From Pseudomonas sp. Irchel s3f7 (GTDB lineage Bacteria > Pseudomonadota > Gammaproteobacteria > Pseudomonadales > Pseudomonadaceae), in assembly GCF_900187615.1 (NCBI RefSeq), contig NZ_FYDO01000014.1, forward strand, positions 107,687 through 171,686: DNA of 64,000 nucleotides. Direction: 5' to 3'. Shown here one piece after another: positions 44,684-54,662 of the stretch (position 1 is the first letter of the stretch; the number at the start of each line of letters is the position of its first letter). Both the position numbers and the translations under genes were made by a program. The notes below the pieces were generated by a model. It worked only from the letters and a program-made list of their open reading frames with translations, was not told where the DNA came from and searched no databases.

Positions 44684-45091
44684 ATGAGTTCTGCCTTGCA
44701 CGAGCAGCCGTACCTCGAAAGCTGGCGCTGGATGAGTCGCCAGATCCGTTGCGCGATGAACCCCGACGAGCCTCGCCTGATCGATCACTACCTGGCTGAA
44801 GGCCGGTATCTGGCGTGTTGCACGGCCACCTCACCCTGGACCGTCGCCGAAACTTCCTTCCGTTTGTTGCTCGACACTGCCGCCGATGTCGCGCTGCCGT
44901 GGCACTGGCGCACCTACTGTCTCGACCAGGCCTGGCGGCCCTTGCGTGAACTCGAACGCCTCTCTCTGTGCACATGCAGCCTCAAGCGCTGGCAGCTCTA
45001 CACGTGGCAACTGGCTACCTGCGAGTTGCAGCCTTCAATTCCCCTAACTGAACTGGTGCAAGGATTTTCAGATGACCAAGACACGTATTGA
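44684..45091 (+). CDS. fagA: FagA, iron-regulated protein of unknown function
   Basis: The 135-residue protein is encoded first in the fumC-sodA iron-starvation operon, the place of fagA ('Fur-associated gene') in P. aeruginosa. It is rich in Trp and Arg ('YLESWRWMSRQIRCAMNPDEPRLIDHYLAEGRYLACCTATSPWTVAETSFRLLLDT') with several cysteines and no signal peptide or clear domain. No function is established. Start is uncertain: ATG 44684 (MSSALHE) or 44669. Neither has a strong ribosome site. Its end overlaps fumC by 20 bases in another frame. Confidence 0.75.
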   Translation: MSSALHEQPYLESWRWMSRQIRCAMNPDEPRLIDHYLAEGRYLACCTATSPWTVAETSFRLLLDTAADVALPWHWRTYCLDQAWRPLRELERLSLCTCSLKRWQLYTWQLATCELQPSIPLTELVQGFSDDQDTY

Positions 45092-46448
45092 GCGCGACAG
45101 CATGGGTGAGCTTCAGGTCCCGGAAGACGCCCTCTACGGCGCACAGACGCAACGTGCAGTGGATAACTTCCCGATCAGCGGCCAACCCATGCCGGTGCAG
45201 TTCATCCGCGCGCTGATCCTGGCCAAAGCTGCCGCAGCGCGCGCCAACATCGAGCTCAAGCAGATCAGCGAAACCCAGGGCAATGCCATCGTCGAGGCGG
45301 CCCAAGGTCTGCTCGAAGGCGATTTCATGCAGCACTTCCCTGTGGATATCTTCCAGACAGGGTCCGGCACCAGCTCCAACATGAACGCCAACGAAGTGAT
45401 CGCCACGCTGGCCAGCCGCTTGCTTGGCGAAGGGGTCAACCCGAACGATCACGTCAACTGCGGGCAGAGCAGCAACGACATCATTCCGACCACCATTCAT
45501 GTCAGCGCGGCGTTGGGATTGCATGAGCTATTGCTGCCGGCGCTGACGCACCTGGTACAGGTCATCGAGCGCAAGGCCGAACAGGTGCATCACCACGTCA
45601 AAACCGGACGCACCCACTTGATGGACGCCATGCCGGTGCGCATGAGCCAGGTGCTCAATGGCTGGGCGCAACAGCTAAAGGCCAATATCGGTCATCTGCA
45701 AGATCTGCAACCGGCGCTGCAATCTCTGGCACAGGGCGGCACGGCGGTGGGTACCGGCGTCAATGCACACCCTGAATTCGCAGCACGTTTCAGCCTGCAA
45801 TTGAGCCAGTTGACTCACGTTCAATTCCAGCCGGGAAAGGACCTGTTCGCGCTGATCGGTTCCCAGGACACCGCGGTCGCTGTCTCCGGTCAACTCAAGG
45901 CCACCGCCGTGTCGTTGATGAAAATCGCCAACGACCTGCGCTGGATGAACTCCGGTCCGCTGGCCGGTCTCGGCGAAATCGAACTGCAAGCCTTGCAACC
46001 GGGCTCTTCGATCATGCCCGGCAAGGTCAATCCGGTGATCCCTGAAGCCACCGCAATGGTTGCCGCCCAGGTGATCGGCAATGACACGGTAATCACCATT
46101 GCCGGTCAGTCCGGCAATTTCGAGCTGAACGTGATGTTGCCGATCATCGCCCAGAATCTGCTGAGCAGCATCGAATTACTGGCCACTTCCAGTCGTTTGT
46201 TAGGCGACAAGGCCATAGCCAGCTTCAAGGTCAACGAAGACCGAATCAAAGAGGCACTGTCGCGCAACCCGATTCTGGTGACGGCGCTCAATCCGATCAT
46301 TGGTTACCAGAAAGCTGCCGAAATCGCCAAGCAAGCCTATCAGCAAGGTCGACCGGTCATCGACGTCGCGCTGGAGCACACCGACCTGTCGCGCAGCCAA
46401 CTGGAAGAACTGCTCAACCCGGAAAAACTCACCGCTGGCGGCGTGTAA
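45072..46448 (+). CDS. fumC: Class II (iron-independent) fumarase FumC
   Basis: The 458-residue enzyme interconverts fumarate and malate without an iron-sulphur cluster, so it replaces class I fumarase when iron is short or superoxide is present. The superfamily signature GSSIMPGKVNP is present with the catalytic Ser, as are 'TGSGTSSNMNANEV', the 'GQSSNDIIPTTIH' block and 'TGRTHLMDAMPV'. AAGGAT precedes the ATG. It is the second gene of the operon, placing an iron-free TCA enzyme beside Mn superoxide dismutase. Confidence 0.96.
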   Translation: MTKTRIERDSMGELQVPEDALYGAQTQRAVDNFPISGQPMPVQFIRALILAKAAAARANIELKQISETQGNAIVEAAQGLLEGDFMQHFPVDIFQTGSGTSSNMNANEVIATLASRLLGEGVNPNDHVNCGQSSNDIIPTTIHVSAALGLHELLLPALTHLVQVIERKAEQVHHHVKTGRTHLMDAMPVRMSQVLNGWAQQLKANIGHLQDLQPALQSLAQGGTAVGTGVNAHPEFAARFSLQLSQLTHVQFQPGKDLFALIGSQDTAVAVSGQLKATAVSLMKIANDLRWMNSGPLAGLGEIELQALQPGSSIMPGKVNPVIPEATAMVAAQVIGNDTVITIAGQSGNFELNVMLPIIAQNLLSSIELLATSSRLLGDKAIASFKVNEDRIKEALSRNPILVTALNPIIGYQKAAEIAKQAYQQGRPVIDVALEHTDLSRSQLEELLNPEKLTAGGV

Positions 46449-46476
46449 ACCCCCGCTACCGCTTTGGAGGCACACC

Positions 46477-46905
46477 ATGGAGCACTGGAAACGCACGATC
46501 GAGAGAGCCAATCGCTTTTTCATGCTGGGTGAACTGGTCGATGCCCGCGAGATGTACCTGCAGGCATTGGCCCTGGCCCAGGTGTTGTTCGAGCGCTGGG
46601 CGGATGCTGAAGAGGCGGTAGCAGCTTGCGTGATTTCCCATCACAACCTCGCGGACCTGCATCTGCGCCTCAACCAGCCGGAGGAAAGCGCCGAATACCT
46701 CTGCGCCATCCACCAGCGGCTGCTGCAGACCCTGCAGGATCCGCGTTTGTCACCGGCCTTGCGCGAAGCCGCGTTGCGCCAGAGCAGCAAGACTTATGTC
46801 GAGCTGCTGAATTTCATCAGCGATCACGGCGAGTACCCACGCACACATCGGTTGCTGCACATCGATGCTGCGAAGCCTGCGCCTCATCACCATGGAGTCC
46901 ATTGA
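46477..46905 (+). CDS. OrfX, TPR-like protein of the sodA operon
   Basis: The 142-residue helical protein corresponds to orfX between fumC and sodA in P. aeruginosa. The pattern '[31 protein letters not shown]' and '[37 protein letters not shown]' looks like tetratricopeptide repeats, suggesting protein-protein contacts. The tail is His-rich (PAPHHHGVH). No function is known. The ATG has TTTGGAGGCACACC upstream. Its stop is one base from the sodA ATG, so the two are tightly coupled. Confidence 0.85.
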   Translation: MEHWKRTIERANRFFMLGELVDAREMYLQALALAQVLFERWADAEEAVAACVISHHNLADLHLRLNQPEESAEYLCAIHQRLLQTLQDPRLSPALREAALRQSSKTYVELLNFISDHGEYPRTHRLLHIDAAKPAPHHHGVH

Positions 46906-46906
46906 A

Positions 46907-47518
46907 ATGGCTTTTACCCTGCCTGTCTTGCCGTACGCGTATGACGCCCTGGAACCGCACATCGATGCGCAGACCATGGAAATTCATTACACCAAGCATC
47001 ACCAGACCTACATCAACAACCTCAACGCCGCCGTTGAAGGCACCGAGTTCGCCGAATGGCCGGTGGAAAAGCTGGTGGCTGCGGTGCAGCAATTGCCCGA
47101 GAAGCTCCGCGCTGCAGTGATCAACCAGGGCGGCGGTCATGCCAATCATTCGCTATTCTGGGAAGTCATGGCACCTCACGGCGGCGGAAAACCTGAAGGT
47201 GTACTGGCCAATGCCATCGAAGAGCAACTGGGCGGCCTGGACAGTTTCAAAGATGCTTTCACCAAAGCGGCATTGACTCGCTTCGGAAGCGGTTGGGCGT
47301 GGCTGAGCGTGACCCCGCAAAAGACGCTGGTGGTGGAAAGCAGTGGCAACCAGGACAGCCCCTTGATGAACGGCAACACGCCGATTCTTGGCCTGGATGT
47401 CTGGGAACATGCCTATTACTTGCAGTACCAGAACCGCCGCCCGGAATACATCAGTGCGTTTTACAACGTGATCAACTGGCCGGAAGTTGCTGCTCGCTAT
47501 CAGGCCGCACTGGTTTAA
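46907..47518 (+). CDS. sodA: Manganese superoxide dismutase
   Basis: The 203-residue cytosolic enzyme has metal ligands His27, His81, Asp164 and His168 ([19 protein letters not shown]). Gln149 in 'NQDSPLM', at the position that tunes metal preference, together with 'GSGWAWLSV', identifies the Mn rather than the Fe type. It protects against superoxide when iron is limiting, consistent with the upstream Fur-box region. The ATG at 46907 gives the canonical N-terminus [20 protein letters not shown]; an upstream ATG at 46865 lies within orfX. Confidence 0.96.
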   Translation: MAFTLPVLPYAYDALEPHIDAQTMEIHYTKHHQTYINNLNAAVEGTEFAEWPVEKLVAAVQQLPEKLRAAVINQGGGHANHSLFWEVMAPHGGGKPEGVLANAIEEQLGGLDSFKDAFTKAALTRFGSGWAWLSVTPQKTLVVESSGNQDSPLMNGNTPILGLDVWEHAYYLQYQNRRPEYISAFYNVINWPEVAARYQAALV

Positions 47519-47547
47519 GTCTTTTATAAAACTATCCAAGGCTGACT

Positions 47548-48441
47548 ATGGGCACTGAAACATTGGCGACCGGCAGTGGACGGATGTTTCGTTACGCGTT
47601 TGGATCGTTGTTACTGCTGGCCGGCATGAGTTTGCTGGTTGCGCACGGGCTGGAATGGCTCGATCTGGAGCCGAAGCTGTCGCGGGCGTTGCAGGGCGGT
47701 GCGATCTGCGCCCTCGGCACAGCGCTTGGGGCGGTGCCGGTACTGGTGATCCGGCGCATGCCCCTGGCACTCAGCGATTCATTGCTGGGCTTCGGTGCCG
47801 GGGTCATGCTGGCGGCGACAGCGTTCTCGCTGATCGTGCCTGGCATTGCGGCGGCGGAAAAGCTAGGCATGAGTCCGTTTGCAGCCAGCGGCCTGATCAG
47901 TCTTGGCATCATGCTCGGCGCATTCGGCCTGTTTCTGGTGGATCGCAAAGTGTCAGGGGCATCGCCGGAAATGCTCAATGGTAGCGTCGAACATCCGATC
48001 ATTCCGCCAAGGATCTGGTTGTTCGTGTTCGCGATCATTGCCCATAACATTCCCGAAGGCATGGCGGTGGGCGTTTCGGCCGGAGGTGGTATGCCGGATG
48101 CCGACAGTCTGGCGATGGGCATTGCCTTGCAGGATGTGCCGGAAGGGTTGGTGATTGCCTTGGTTCTGGCCGGTGCCGGCATGTCGCGGTTCAAGGCATT
48201 CCTGATCGGCGCTGCTTCAGGTCTGGTCGAGCCAGTTTTCGCACTGTTGTGCGCATGGCTGGTGAGTCTGGCCGAGTTGCTGCTGCCTTTGGGGTTGGCG
48301 CTGGCAGCGGGGGCGATGCTTTTGGTGGTCACTCACGAAATCATTCCCGAATCGCGCAGGCACGGCCACGACAAGCTGGCCAGCCTTGGATTGTTGATCG
48401 GGTTTTGTTTGATGATGGTGATGGATACGGCGTTGGCTTGA
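47548..48441 (+). CDS. ZIP-family divalent metal transporter
   Basis: The 297-residue inner-membrane protein has about eight helices. The metal path is marked by 'FAIIAHNIPEGMAVGVSAGGG' and 'ALQDVPEGLVIALVLAGAG', the HNxPEG and QDxPEG signatures of ZIP helices IV and V; the Gln in the second is typical of the GufA/ZupT branch. It starts 29 bp after sodA with no terminator visible between, so it may belong to the iron-starvation operon and could supply Mn or Zn. Metal choice is inferred only from this context. Confidence 0.88.
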   Translation: MGTETLATGSGRMFRYAFGSLLLLAGMSLLVAHGLEWLDLEPKLSRALQGGAICALGTALGAVPVLVIRRMPLALSDSLLGFGAGVMLAATAFSLIVPGIAAAEKLGMSPFAASGLISLGIMLGAFGLFLVDRKVSGASPEMLNGSVEHPIIPPRIWLFVFAIIAHNIPEGMAVGVSAGGGMPDADSLAMGIALQDVPEGLVIALVLAGAGMSRFKAFLIGAASGLVEPVFALLCAWLVSLAELLLPLGLALAAGAMLLVVTHEIIPESRRHGHDKLASLGLLIGFCLMMVMDTALA

Positions 48442-48449
48442 TTTGCTGT

Positions 48450-48580
48450 GTGGCGAGGGAGCTTGCTCCCGTTCGGCTGCGAAGTAGTCGTGAAATCAGC
48501 ACGCGCGGAGTATCTGGTGCATTGCGATGACAGGCGTTGGGGCCGCTTCGCGTCCCGGCGGGAGCAAGCTCCCTCGCCAC
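48450..48580. repeat. REP pair, GGGAGCTTGCTCCC variant
   Basis: Arms 48450-48471 (GTGGCGAGGGAGCTTG then CTCCCG) and 48559-48580 (GCGGGAGCAAGC then TCCCTCGCCAC) are inverted, between the convergent ZIP and ptsO genes. The intervening 87 bp carry no gene. Confidence 0.88.
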
Positions 48581-48609
48581 AAAGTCACCGGGAAAGAATT
48601 CGGTAGCGG

Positions 48610-48882
48610 TTATTCGCCTTCGTCGAAGAAGTTGTTGATCAATGCCACCAGCGCGTCCAGCGCTTCCTGTTCCTGCTCGCCTTCCGTGCTCAAATGAATG
48701 GTGGTGCCCTTGCCAGCGGCGAGCATCATCATGGCCATGATACTTTTGCCGTCGACCATCGATTGGGGGGTGCGTCCGGCTCTGATCTGGCAAGGGAACT
48801 GGCCAGCAATACCGACGAATTTTGCAGAAGCGCGGGCATGCAAACCCAGCTTGTTGATGATTTCGATTTCCAGAGCAGGCAT
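48610..48882 (-). CDS. ptsO: HPr-like phosphocarrier NPr of the nitrogen PTS
   Basis: The 90-residue protein carries phosphate from PtsP (EI-Ntr) to PtsN. His15 in 'NKLGLHARASAKF' is the phosphorylation site, and Ser47 in 'VDGKSIMAMMML' matches the regulatory serine position of HPr proteins. It is the last gene of the rpoN-hpf-ptsN-rapZ-ptsO block. Its ATG has AAGGAT upstream, inside the 15-bp gap after rapZ. The pathway is regulatory and does not transport sugar. Confidence 0.95.
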   Translation of the reverse strand: MPALEIEIINKLGLHARASAKFVGIAGQFPCQIRAGRTPQSMVDGKSIMAMMMLAAGKGTTIHLSTEGEQEQEALDALVALINNFFDEGE

Positions 48883-48897
48883 CGCGATGTGAATCCT

Positions 48898-49755
48898 TTA
48901 GCTGAGGTCGCGGTGGCGGACCTGGACGTTCTTCAGGGTTTGTTGCAGGGCTTTGCCCAAGCGTTCGGTCAGGTAGACGGAACGGTGATGTCCGCCAGTG
49001 CAACCAATGGCAATGGTCACGTAGGCGCGGTTACTGGCGGCAAAACGAGGGAGCCACTTTAGCAGGTATGTGGAAATGTCCTGGAACATCTCTTCGACAT
49101 CTGGCTGTGCCGCCAGATAATCGGCAACCGGCTGATCGAGGCCGGATTGTTCTCTCAGTTCCGGCTTCCAGTAGGGATTGGGCAGGCAACGTACGTCGAA
49201 CACCAGGTCAGCGTCTACCGGCATACCGCGCTTGAACCCGAACGACTCCACCAGAAATGCCGTGCCGGGTTCCGGCTGGTTCAAAAGGCGCAATTTGATC
49301 GAGTCGCGCAGTTGATACAAATTCAGGCTGGTGGTGTTTATCTTGAGGTCGGCGAGGTCGGCGATGGGGCCGAGCAAGACGCTTTCAACGTTGATTGCTT
49401 CGGCGAGCGAACGATTGGCGTTGCTCAGCGGGTGACGTCGACGGGTTTCGGAAAAGCGCTTGAGCAACGTTTCTTCATCGGCGTCCAGGTACAAAATATC
49501 GCACTGGATATGCCGGCCGCGGACTTCTTCGAGGAGATCGGGAAAACGTGAGAGATGACTGGGCAGGTTGCGTGCGTCAATGGACACGGCAACCAGCGGT
49601 TGAGACAGCTCAGTATGAACAAGTGCGCGCTCGGCAAGCTCCGGCAACAACCCGGCAGGGAGGTTGTCGATGCAATAGTATCCGTTGTCCTCGAGAACGG
49701 CGAGGGCGGTACTTTTACCTGAGCCGGAGCGACCGCTGACGATGATCAAACGCAT
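48898..49755 (-). CDS. rapZ: RNase adapter protein RapZ
   Basis: The 285-residue P-loop protein has Walker A GRSGSGKS at residues 8-15, and a C-terminal domain with '[25 protein letters not shown]' and '[20 protein letters not shown]', the conserved RapZ signature. In enterobacteria it guides RNase E to the sRNA GlmZ and senses glucosamine-6-phosphate; that circuit is not established in Pseudomonas, so the target here is open. It starts 2 bp after ptsN, so the genes are coupled. Confidence 0.95.
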   Translation of the reverse strand: MRLIIVSGRSGSGKSTALAVLEDNGYYCIDNLPAGLLPELAERALVHTELSQPLVAVSIDARNLPSHLSRFPDLLEEVRGRHIQCDILYLDADEETLLKRFSETRRRHPLSNANRSLAEAINVESVLLGPIADLADLKINTTSLNLYQLRDSIKLRLLNQPEPGTAFLVESFGFKRGMPVDADLVFDVRCLPNPYWKPELREQSGLDQPVADYLAAQPDVEEMFQDISTYLLKWLPRFAASNRAYVTIAIGCTGGHHRSVYLTERLGKALQQTLKNVQVRHRDLS

Positions 49756-49757
49756 GA

Positions 49758-50222
49758 TTAATGACCGTTTTGCTCGTCCAGGACGACCTGGTACAAGGCT
49801 TCATTACTCGGGGCGCTGCGCAGTTTTTCGCGCACTTCCTTGCGGTCGAGCATGCTGGCGATCTGTCGTAACAGTTCCAGGTGAGCATCGGTGGCGGCTT
49901 CCGGGACCAACAGCACGAAGAGCAGGTCAACCGGGGCGCCATCAATAGCGTCGAAATCAATAGGTGCGTCCAGGTGCATCAAGGCACTGATGGGCGACAC
50001 GCAACCTTTGAGGCGGCAGTGAGGAATGGCGATGCCGTTGCCAAAACCGGTAGAACCGAGTTTTTCACGGGCAATCAATGCCTCGAAGACATCTTGCATC
50101 TCCAGATCCGGCACTTCGCGATGGATGAGGTTGGCAATTTGTTCGAGGGCTTTCTTTTTACTGCCGCCCGGCACGTTCACCAAAGAACGGCCGGGGGTCA
50201 GGATGTTTTCAAGTCGGATCAT
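49758..50222 (-). CDS. ptsN: Nitrogen-regulatory EIIA protein PtsN
   Basis: The 154-residue EIIA-Ntr accepts phosphate from NPr on His68 ([13 protein letters not shown]) and regulates potassium transport, carbon/nitrogen balance and sigma-54 related functions by direct binding. The fold markers '[19 protein letters not shown]', '[19 protein letters not shown]' and '[24 protein letters not shown]' are normal. It lies 12 bp after hpf and 2 bp before rapZ. Confidence 0.95.
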   Translation of the reverse strand: MIRLENILTPGRSLVNVPGGSKKKALEQIANLIHREVPDLEMQDVFEALIAREKLGSTGFGNGIAIPHCRLKGCVSPISALMHLDAPIDFDAIDGAPVDLLFVLLVPEAATDAHLELLRQIASMLDRKEVREKLRSAPSNEALYQVVLDEQNGH

Positions 50223-50234
50223 GGGTTGGGAGTG

Positions 50235-50543
50235 TTAACGACCGGTTGCGCCCTGAAGGAGGCTCTGGGTCTTTTCCTTATGCTTTTTGAGTTGGCGATC
50301 CAGCTTGTCGGTGAGTGAGTCGATCGCCGCATACATGTCGTCATGCTCAGCGTTTGCGACCACTTCACTGCCGGGAATATGCAGGGTGGCTTCGATTTTC
50401 TGCTTCAGCTTCTCGACCGTCATCGTGACTTGCACGTTGGTGATCTTGTCGAAATGTCGCTCCAATCGTTCGAGTTTTTCGCCGATGTAGGTGCGAAGAG
50501 GTTCGGTCACTTCCAGTTGGTGTCCACTGATGTTGACTTGCAT
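50235..50543 (-). CDS. hpf: Short ribosome hibernation promoting factor HPF
   Basis: The 102-residue protein binds the 30S decoding site and promotes ribosome dimers in stationary phase. The HPF/YfiA fold is visible in 'MQVNISGHQLEVTEPLRTYIGEKLERLERHFDKITNVQVTM' and 'ASEVVANAEHDDMYAAIDSLTDKLDRQLKKHKEK'-type sequence. It lacks the C-terminal domain of long HPF. The start at 50543 has GAAGGAG; the longer reading to 50597 lacks a site. It is directly downstream of rpoN, the usual arrangement. Confidence 0.94.
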   Translation of the reverse strand: MQVNISGHQLEVTEPLRTYIGEKLERLERHFDKITNVQVTMTVEKLKQKIEATLHIPGSEVVANAEHDDMYAAIDSLTDKLDRQLKKHKEKTQSLLQGATGR

Positions 50544-50617
50544 ACAGCTTCTCCTTCGTTGCCAGTGCATAAAGCGGTAGATCAGATGATCTACCACTGG
50601 AACGCTGTGGCGTGGCT

Positions 50618-52111
50618 CTACATCAACCGCTTACGTTCGCTCGAAGGCGCGATCCCGAGGGATTCGCGGTACTTGGCGACGGTGCGGCGAGCCACCTGAA
50701 TGCCTTGTGCCTCCAGTAAACCAGCGATCTTGCTGTCACTCAACGGCTTTTTCTGATTTTCCGCGGCAACCAGTTTTTTGATGATCGCGCGGATCGCCGT
50801 AGACGAGCATTCGCCGCCTTCGGAGGTACTGACGTGGCTGGAGAAAAAGTATTTCAGCTCATAGATACCCCGTGGGGTATGCATGAATTTCTGGGTGGTT
50901 ACCCGTGAAATCGTCGACTCGTGCATGCCCACCGCTTCGGCAATGTCATGCAGGACCAATGGCTTCATGGCTTCGTCGCCGTACTCCAGAAAGCCGCGCT
51001 GGTGTTCGACGATCTGGGTAGCGACTTTCATCAGGGTTTCGTTGCGGCTCTGCAGGCTCTTGATGAACCAGCGGGCCTCCTGCAACTGATTGCGCATGAA
51101 GGTGTTGTCGGCGCTGGTGTCGGCGCGGCGTACGAAGCCTGCGTACTGGGCATTGACCCGAAGCCGAGGTACCGACTCCTGATTGAGTTCGACCAGCCAG
51201 CGCTCGTTGTCCTTGCGTACGATGACGTCAGGCACGACGTACTCGGCTTCGGTGGACTCGATTTGTGAACCGGGGCGCGGATTAAGGCTCTGGACCAGTT
51301 CGATCACCTGGCGCAGTTCGTCTTCCTTGAGCTTCATGCGACGCATGAGCTGGCTGTAATCTCGGCCGCCAAGCAAATCGATGTAGTCGGTGACCAGCCG
51401 TTTGGCTTCGGCCAGCCAAGGTGTTTTGGCAGGCAGCTGACGCAATTGCAGCAGCAGGCATTCGCCCAGGTTGCGGGCGCCGATGCCGGCCGGTTCGAAT
51501 TGCTGGATGCGGTGCAGGACCGCTTCGATTTCGTCCAGCTCAATGTCCAGTTCCGGATCGAACGCTTCGAGGATTTCCTCAAGGGTTTCGTCCAGATAGC
51601 CCTGATTATTGATGCAATCGATCAGGGTGACGGCGATCAGGCGATCGGTGTCAGACATCGGCGCCAGGTTCAATTGCCACAGCAAATGGCTTTGCAGGCT
51701 TTCGCCGGCCGATGTGCGGGTAGTGAAATCCCACTCATCATCATCGTTGCTGGGCAGGCTGCTGGCGCTGGTCTGGTAAACGTCTTCCCAGGCGGTATCG
51801 ACAGGGAGTTCGTTGGGGATGCGTTCGTTCCAGTCACCTTCCTCGAGGTTATCGACGGTCGGTGCGCTCTCCTGGTAGGAGGGTTCCTGGATATCGGTGT
51901 TGGGCTTTTGTTCGGTGTTGTCGGCCAAGGGGTCGGCGTTGTCGAAGTCGTCGCCTTCTTCCTGGCGTTCGAGCATCGGATTGGACTCCAGGGCCTCCTG
52001 GATTTCCTGTTGCAGGTCCAGGGTCGACAATTGGAGCAGGCGGATGGCCTGTTGCAGCTGAGGTGTCATCGTCAGCTGCTGGCCCATTCTCAAGACTAGC
52101 GATGGTTTCAT
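50618..52111 (-). CDS. rpoN: RNA polymerase sigma-54 factor
   Basis: The 497-residue sigma factor recognises -24/-12 promoters for nitrogen, motility and other genes. Region I is Gln-rich ('[38 protein letters not shown]'), region II is acidic (residues 50-115), and region III ends with the RpoN box [10 protein letters not shown] near residue 477. The helix-turn-helix lies at '[26 protein letters not shown]'. The start lacks a strong ribosome site (GTTAAGCCCCTGCC precedes the ATG), which may keep translation modest. It follows lptB by 186 bp; that gap shows no gene. Confidence 0.96.
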   Translation of the reverse strand: MKPSLVLRMGQQLTMTPQLQQAIRLLQLSTLDLQQEIQEALESNPMLERQEEGDDFDNADPLADNTEQKPNTDIQEPSYQESAPTVDNLEEGDWNERIPNELPVDTAWEDVYQTSASSLPSNDDDEWDFTTRTSAGESLQSHLLWQLNLAPMSDTDRLIAVTLIDCINNQGYLDETLEEILEAFDPELDIELDEIEAVLHRIQQFEPAGIGARNLGECLLLQLRQLPAKTPWLAEAKRLVTDYIDLLGGRDYSQLMRRMKLKEDELRQVIELVQSLNPRPGSQIESTEAEYVVPDVIVRKDNERWLVELNQESVPRLRVNAQYAGFVRRADTSADNTFMRNQLQEARWFIKSLQSRNETLMKVATQIVEHQRGFLEYGDEAMKPLVLHDIAEAVGMHESTISRVTTQKFMHTPRGIYELKYFFSSHVSTSEGGECSSTAIRAIIKKLVAAENQKKPLSDSKIAGLLEAQGIQVARRTVAKYRESLGIAPSSERKRLM

Positions 52112-52297
52112 GGCAGGGGCTTAACACCTTATTCGCCGGCGCACATGCGCCATCCACTACAGGGCGCCGAGGCGCCAAACTTAAGCAAGTTATATGCCTG
52201 AATCAGAGGCCTTTGCCTAGACCGCTGTAACAATAAAAACGAAAACCTTTGTCGATATGTCGGTCGGCGCCCGTGCGCAAACCAGCGAGCGCAGTCA

Positions 52298-53023
52298 TTA
52301 CAGGCGGAATTCGTGCCCCAGGTAAACTTCCTTGACCAGATCGTTGGCCAGGATCGTTTCTGCGTCACCTTCGGCAATCAGCTGGCCATCATTGACGATA
52401 TAGGCCGTTTCGCAGATGTCCAGGGTTTCACGGACGTTGTGGTCGGTGATCAGTACGCCAATGCCTTTGGCCTTGAGGTGATAGATGATCTGTTTGATAT
52501 CGCCCACCGAGATCGGGTCCACGCCGGCGAAGGGTTCATCGAGGAGAATGAATTTCGGATTGGTGGCCAGTGCGCGGGCGATTTCCACGCGGCGACGTTC
52601 ACCGCCGGACAGGCTCATGCCCAGGTTGTCGCGAATGTGGCTGATGTGGAATTCCTGAAGCAGGCTTTCCAGTTCCTTGCGACGACCTGCCTTGTCGAGT
52701 TCCTTGCGGGTCTCGAGGATCGCCATGATGTTGTCGGCCACCGAGAGCTTGCGGAAAATCGACGCTTCTTGCGGCAGATAACCGATGCCGGCCTTCGCAC
52801 GACCGTGCATCGGCTGGTGGCTGACGTCCAGGTCGTCGATCAGAACGCGACCCTGGTCGGCCTGCACCAGGCCGACGATCATGTAGAAGCAGGTGGTCTT
52901 GCCGGCGCCGTTCGGGCCGAGCAGGCCGACGATCTGGCCGCTGTCGATGGACAGGCTGACGTCACGCACGACCTGGCGACTCTTGTAGGCCTTGGCCAGG
53001 TGCTGAGCTTTCAGAGTTGCCAT
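52298..53023 (-). CDS. lptB: LPS export ABC ATPase LptB
   Basis: The 241-residue ATPase powers LPS extraction from the inner membrane with LptF and LptG, encoded elsewhere. Walker A is GPNGAGKTT (36-44), the signature [17 protein letters not shown], and Walker [16 protein letters not shown]. The start overlaps the lptA stop as TAATG. It ends the lptC-lptA-lptB series and precedes rpoN as in most gammaproteobacteria. Confidence 0.96.
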   Translation of the reverse strand: MATLKAQHLAKAYKSRQVVRDVSLSIDSGQIVGLLGPNGAGKTTCFYMIVGLVQADQGRVLIDDLDVSHQPMHGRAKAGIGYLPQEASIFRKLSVADNIMAILETRKELDKAGRRKELESLLQEFHISHIRDNLGMSLSGGERRRVEIARALATNPKFILLDEPFAGVDPISVGDIKQIIYHLKAKGIGVLITDHNVRETLDICETAYIVNDGQLIAEGDAETILANDLVKEVYLGHEFRL

Positions 53024-53571
53024 TACTGGGCCTTCTGCTCGTCAGTTTTCTTTTTCGGCTGAATCACCATGTCGATGCGTGGGCGCGACTCGGTGACTTT
53101 GCTGCCGGTGGCGCGACCGGCGCTGGCCAGCTTCTTGTTTGTGTCGTAGACGATTTTTTCGCCTTGGGTGATGTTGCCATCCTTGTCGATGACTTTGGCG
53201 CGGTCGATCAGCACGACGCGGTCTTGCGAGGCGTGGTACTGGATGGTCACGCCATAACCCTGAACAGGTTTCGTATCGCCAGCGGTTTGCAGTTGCTCGA
53301 AGTAGGCGAGGTTGCCCACGGAGGTCACTACATCGATATCGCCGGCCGGGGTGCGGGTCATGGTCACTTTGTTGCCGGTGACCTTCATCGAGCCCTGGGT
53401 GATGATCACATCGCCCGTATAGGTAGCAATACCGTTCTTGTCGTCCAGTTGGGCGTCGTCGGCCTGAATGCGAATAGGCTGTTGCTGATCGTCCGGCAGA
53501 GCCCAGGCGCTCACGCTTCCCAGTGCTGCGCCCAGACTGAGCAAAATAGGGAGTGTTTTAACGAGCCTCAT
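53023..53571 (-). CDS. lptA: Periplasmic LPS-transport bridge protein LptA
   Basis: The 182-residue protein has a signal peptide ([22 protein letters not shown]) and an OstA-type beta-jellyroll: '[42 protein letters not shown]' and '[45 protein letters not shown]'. It polymerises into the periplasmic bridge carrying LPS to LptDE. A Lys-rich C-terminal tail ends the protein. It overlaps lptC by 14 bases and has AGAGGA before its ATG, so expression is tightly coupled. Confidence 0.95.
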   Translation of the reverse strand: MRLVKTLPILLSLGAALGSVSAWALPDDQQQPIRIQADDAQLDDKNGIATYTGDVIITQGSMKVTGNKVTMTRTPAGDIDVVTSVGNLAYFEQLQTAGDTKPVQGYGVTIQYHASQDRVVLIDRAKVIDKDGNITQGEKIVYDTNKKLASAGRATGSKVTESRPRIDMVIQPKKKTDEQKAQ

Positions 53572-54130
53572 ACTGTCCTCTTACGTTCGATAGCAGGTGT
53601 ATCCTGCTTTCTTTCAAATACGCCTTCATTCCCTTGCCAGTCGAGACACCGCCAGCGCCGTCGATTCTAACGTCTTGCTCGGTCTGCGCATATTGCTGCT
53701 GCGGGAACACGGTCATGCGAGTGGTGGTGATCAGGGTTCTGCGGTTTTTTTCGTCGAAGCGTGTGATGCGTACCGAGTCGATCAGTTCGACCTCGGTGCC
53801 ATCGGGATTGACCTCGCCTTTCTCGCTCTGGACGTGCCACGGGAATTCGGTACCGCGGAACATGTTCAGGTCGGGATTGGTCAGCAAGGTAACTTCGGTC
53901 GCTTTCAGGTGTTCGACCTTGTCGGAGGTCATTTCGTACTGCAATTTACCATCCGGCAGGAACTGTACGCTGTGGGCGTTGATGGCGTAATAGTCGATCT
54001 CGCTTTCATTGGCACGCACAACCGGCTTGTCGAGGAAGCGTTCCGGGCTGATGTTCCAGTAGCCGACCGCGGCGAATATCGCCGCGATGCAACCGAACAA
54101 CAAAATACTGCGAATCTTTTTGCTCAACAT
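53558..54130 (-). CDS. lptC: LPS-export inner-membrane protein LptC
   Basis: The 190-residue bitopic protein has an N-terminal helix (IRSILLFGCIAAIFAAVGYW) and a periplasmic jellyroll ('DYYAINAHSVQFLPDGKLQYEMTSDKVEHLKATEVTLLTNPDL', 'GEVNPDGTEVELIDSVRITR') which receives LPS from LptFG and hands it to LptA. The ATG at 54130 is chosen because the helix then starts within ten residues; the longer reading would overlap kdsC. The ribosome site is weak. Confidence 0.94.
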   Translation of the reverse strand: MLSKKIRSILLFGCIAAIFAAVGYWNISPERFLDKPVVRANESEIDYYAINAHSVQFLPDGKLQYEMTSDKVEHLKATEVTLLTNPDLNMFRGTEFPWHVQSEKGEVNPDGTEVELIDSVRITRFDEKNRRTLITTTRMTVFPQQQYAQTEQDVRIDGAGGVSTGKGMKAYLKESRIHLLSNVRGQYEAR

Positions 54131-54137
54131 ATAGGGC

Positions 54138-54662
54138 TCACAGGTATGCAGCGTTGGCTGCATCGAGGCGATCCTGGGCACGCAGGATCAATTCGCAGAA
54201 TTCGCGAGCGGCGCCTTCGCCACCGCGGGCAGCGGTGACGCCGTGAGCGTGTTCGCGCACGAAGCTGGCGGCGTTGGCCACTGCCATGCCCAGACCAACG
54301 CGACGGATCACCGGCAGGTCTGGCAGGTCATCGCCCAGGTAGGCGACCTGTTCATAGCTTAAGCCTAGTTGCTCCAGAAGACCGTCGAGAACGACCAGTT
54401 TGTCTTCGCGACCCTGAAACAGGTGCGGGATACCGAGGTTCTTCGCTCGACGCTCGACCACCGGGGTCTTTCGGCCGCTGATGATAGCGGTCTGTACACC
54501 AGCTGCCATCAGCATCTTGATGCCTTGGCCGTCCAGAGTGTTGAACGTCTTGAATTCGCTGCCGTCTTCGAGAAAGTACAGGCGCCCATCGGTGAGAACG
54601 CCGTCGACGTCGAAAACCGCCAGCTTGATCTGTTTGCCGCGTTGCAGCAGGTCCGTGTTCAT
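54138..54662 (-). CDS. kdsC: Kdo-8-phosphate phosphatase KdsC
   Basis: The 174-residue HAD-superfamily phosphatase releases Kdo for lipopolysaccharide core synthesis. Motif I is FDVDGVLTDG with Asp18 and Asp20; motif II is 'TAIISGRKTPVVERRA'; motif III is Lys in 'QGREDKLVVLDGLL'; and motif IV is 'VAYLGDDLPDLPVI'. It lacks a cap domain, as usual for this tetrameric type. Its ATG overlaps the kdsD stop by one base. Confidence 0.95.
   Translation of the reverse strand: MNTDLLQRGKQIKLAVFDVDGVLTDGRLYFLEDGSEFKTFNTLDGQGIKMLMAAGVQTAIISGRKTPVVERRAKNLGIPHLFQGREDKLVVLDGLLEQLGLSYEQVAYLGDDLPDLPVIRRVGLGMAVANAASFVREHAHGVTAARGGEGAAREFCELILRAQDRLDAANAAYL

Noticed and set aside
52129..52377. Short minus-strand frame in the lptB-rpoN gap
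   Set aside because: It overlaps the lptB end in another frame, has no ribosome site and has no family resemblance.
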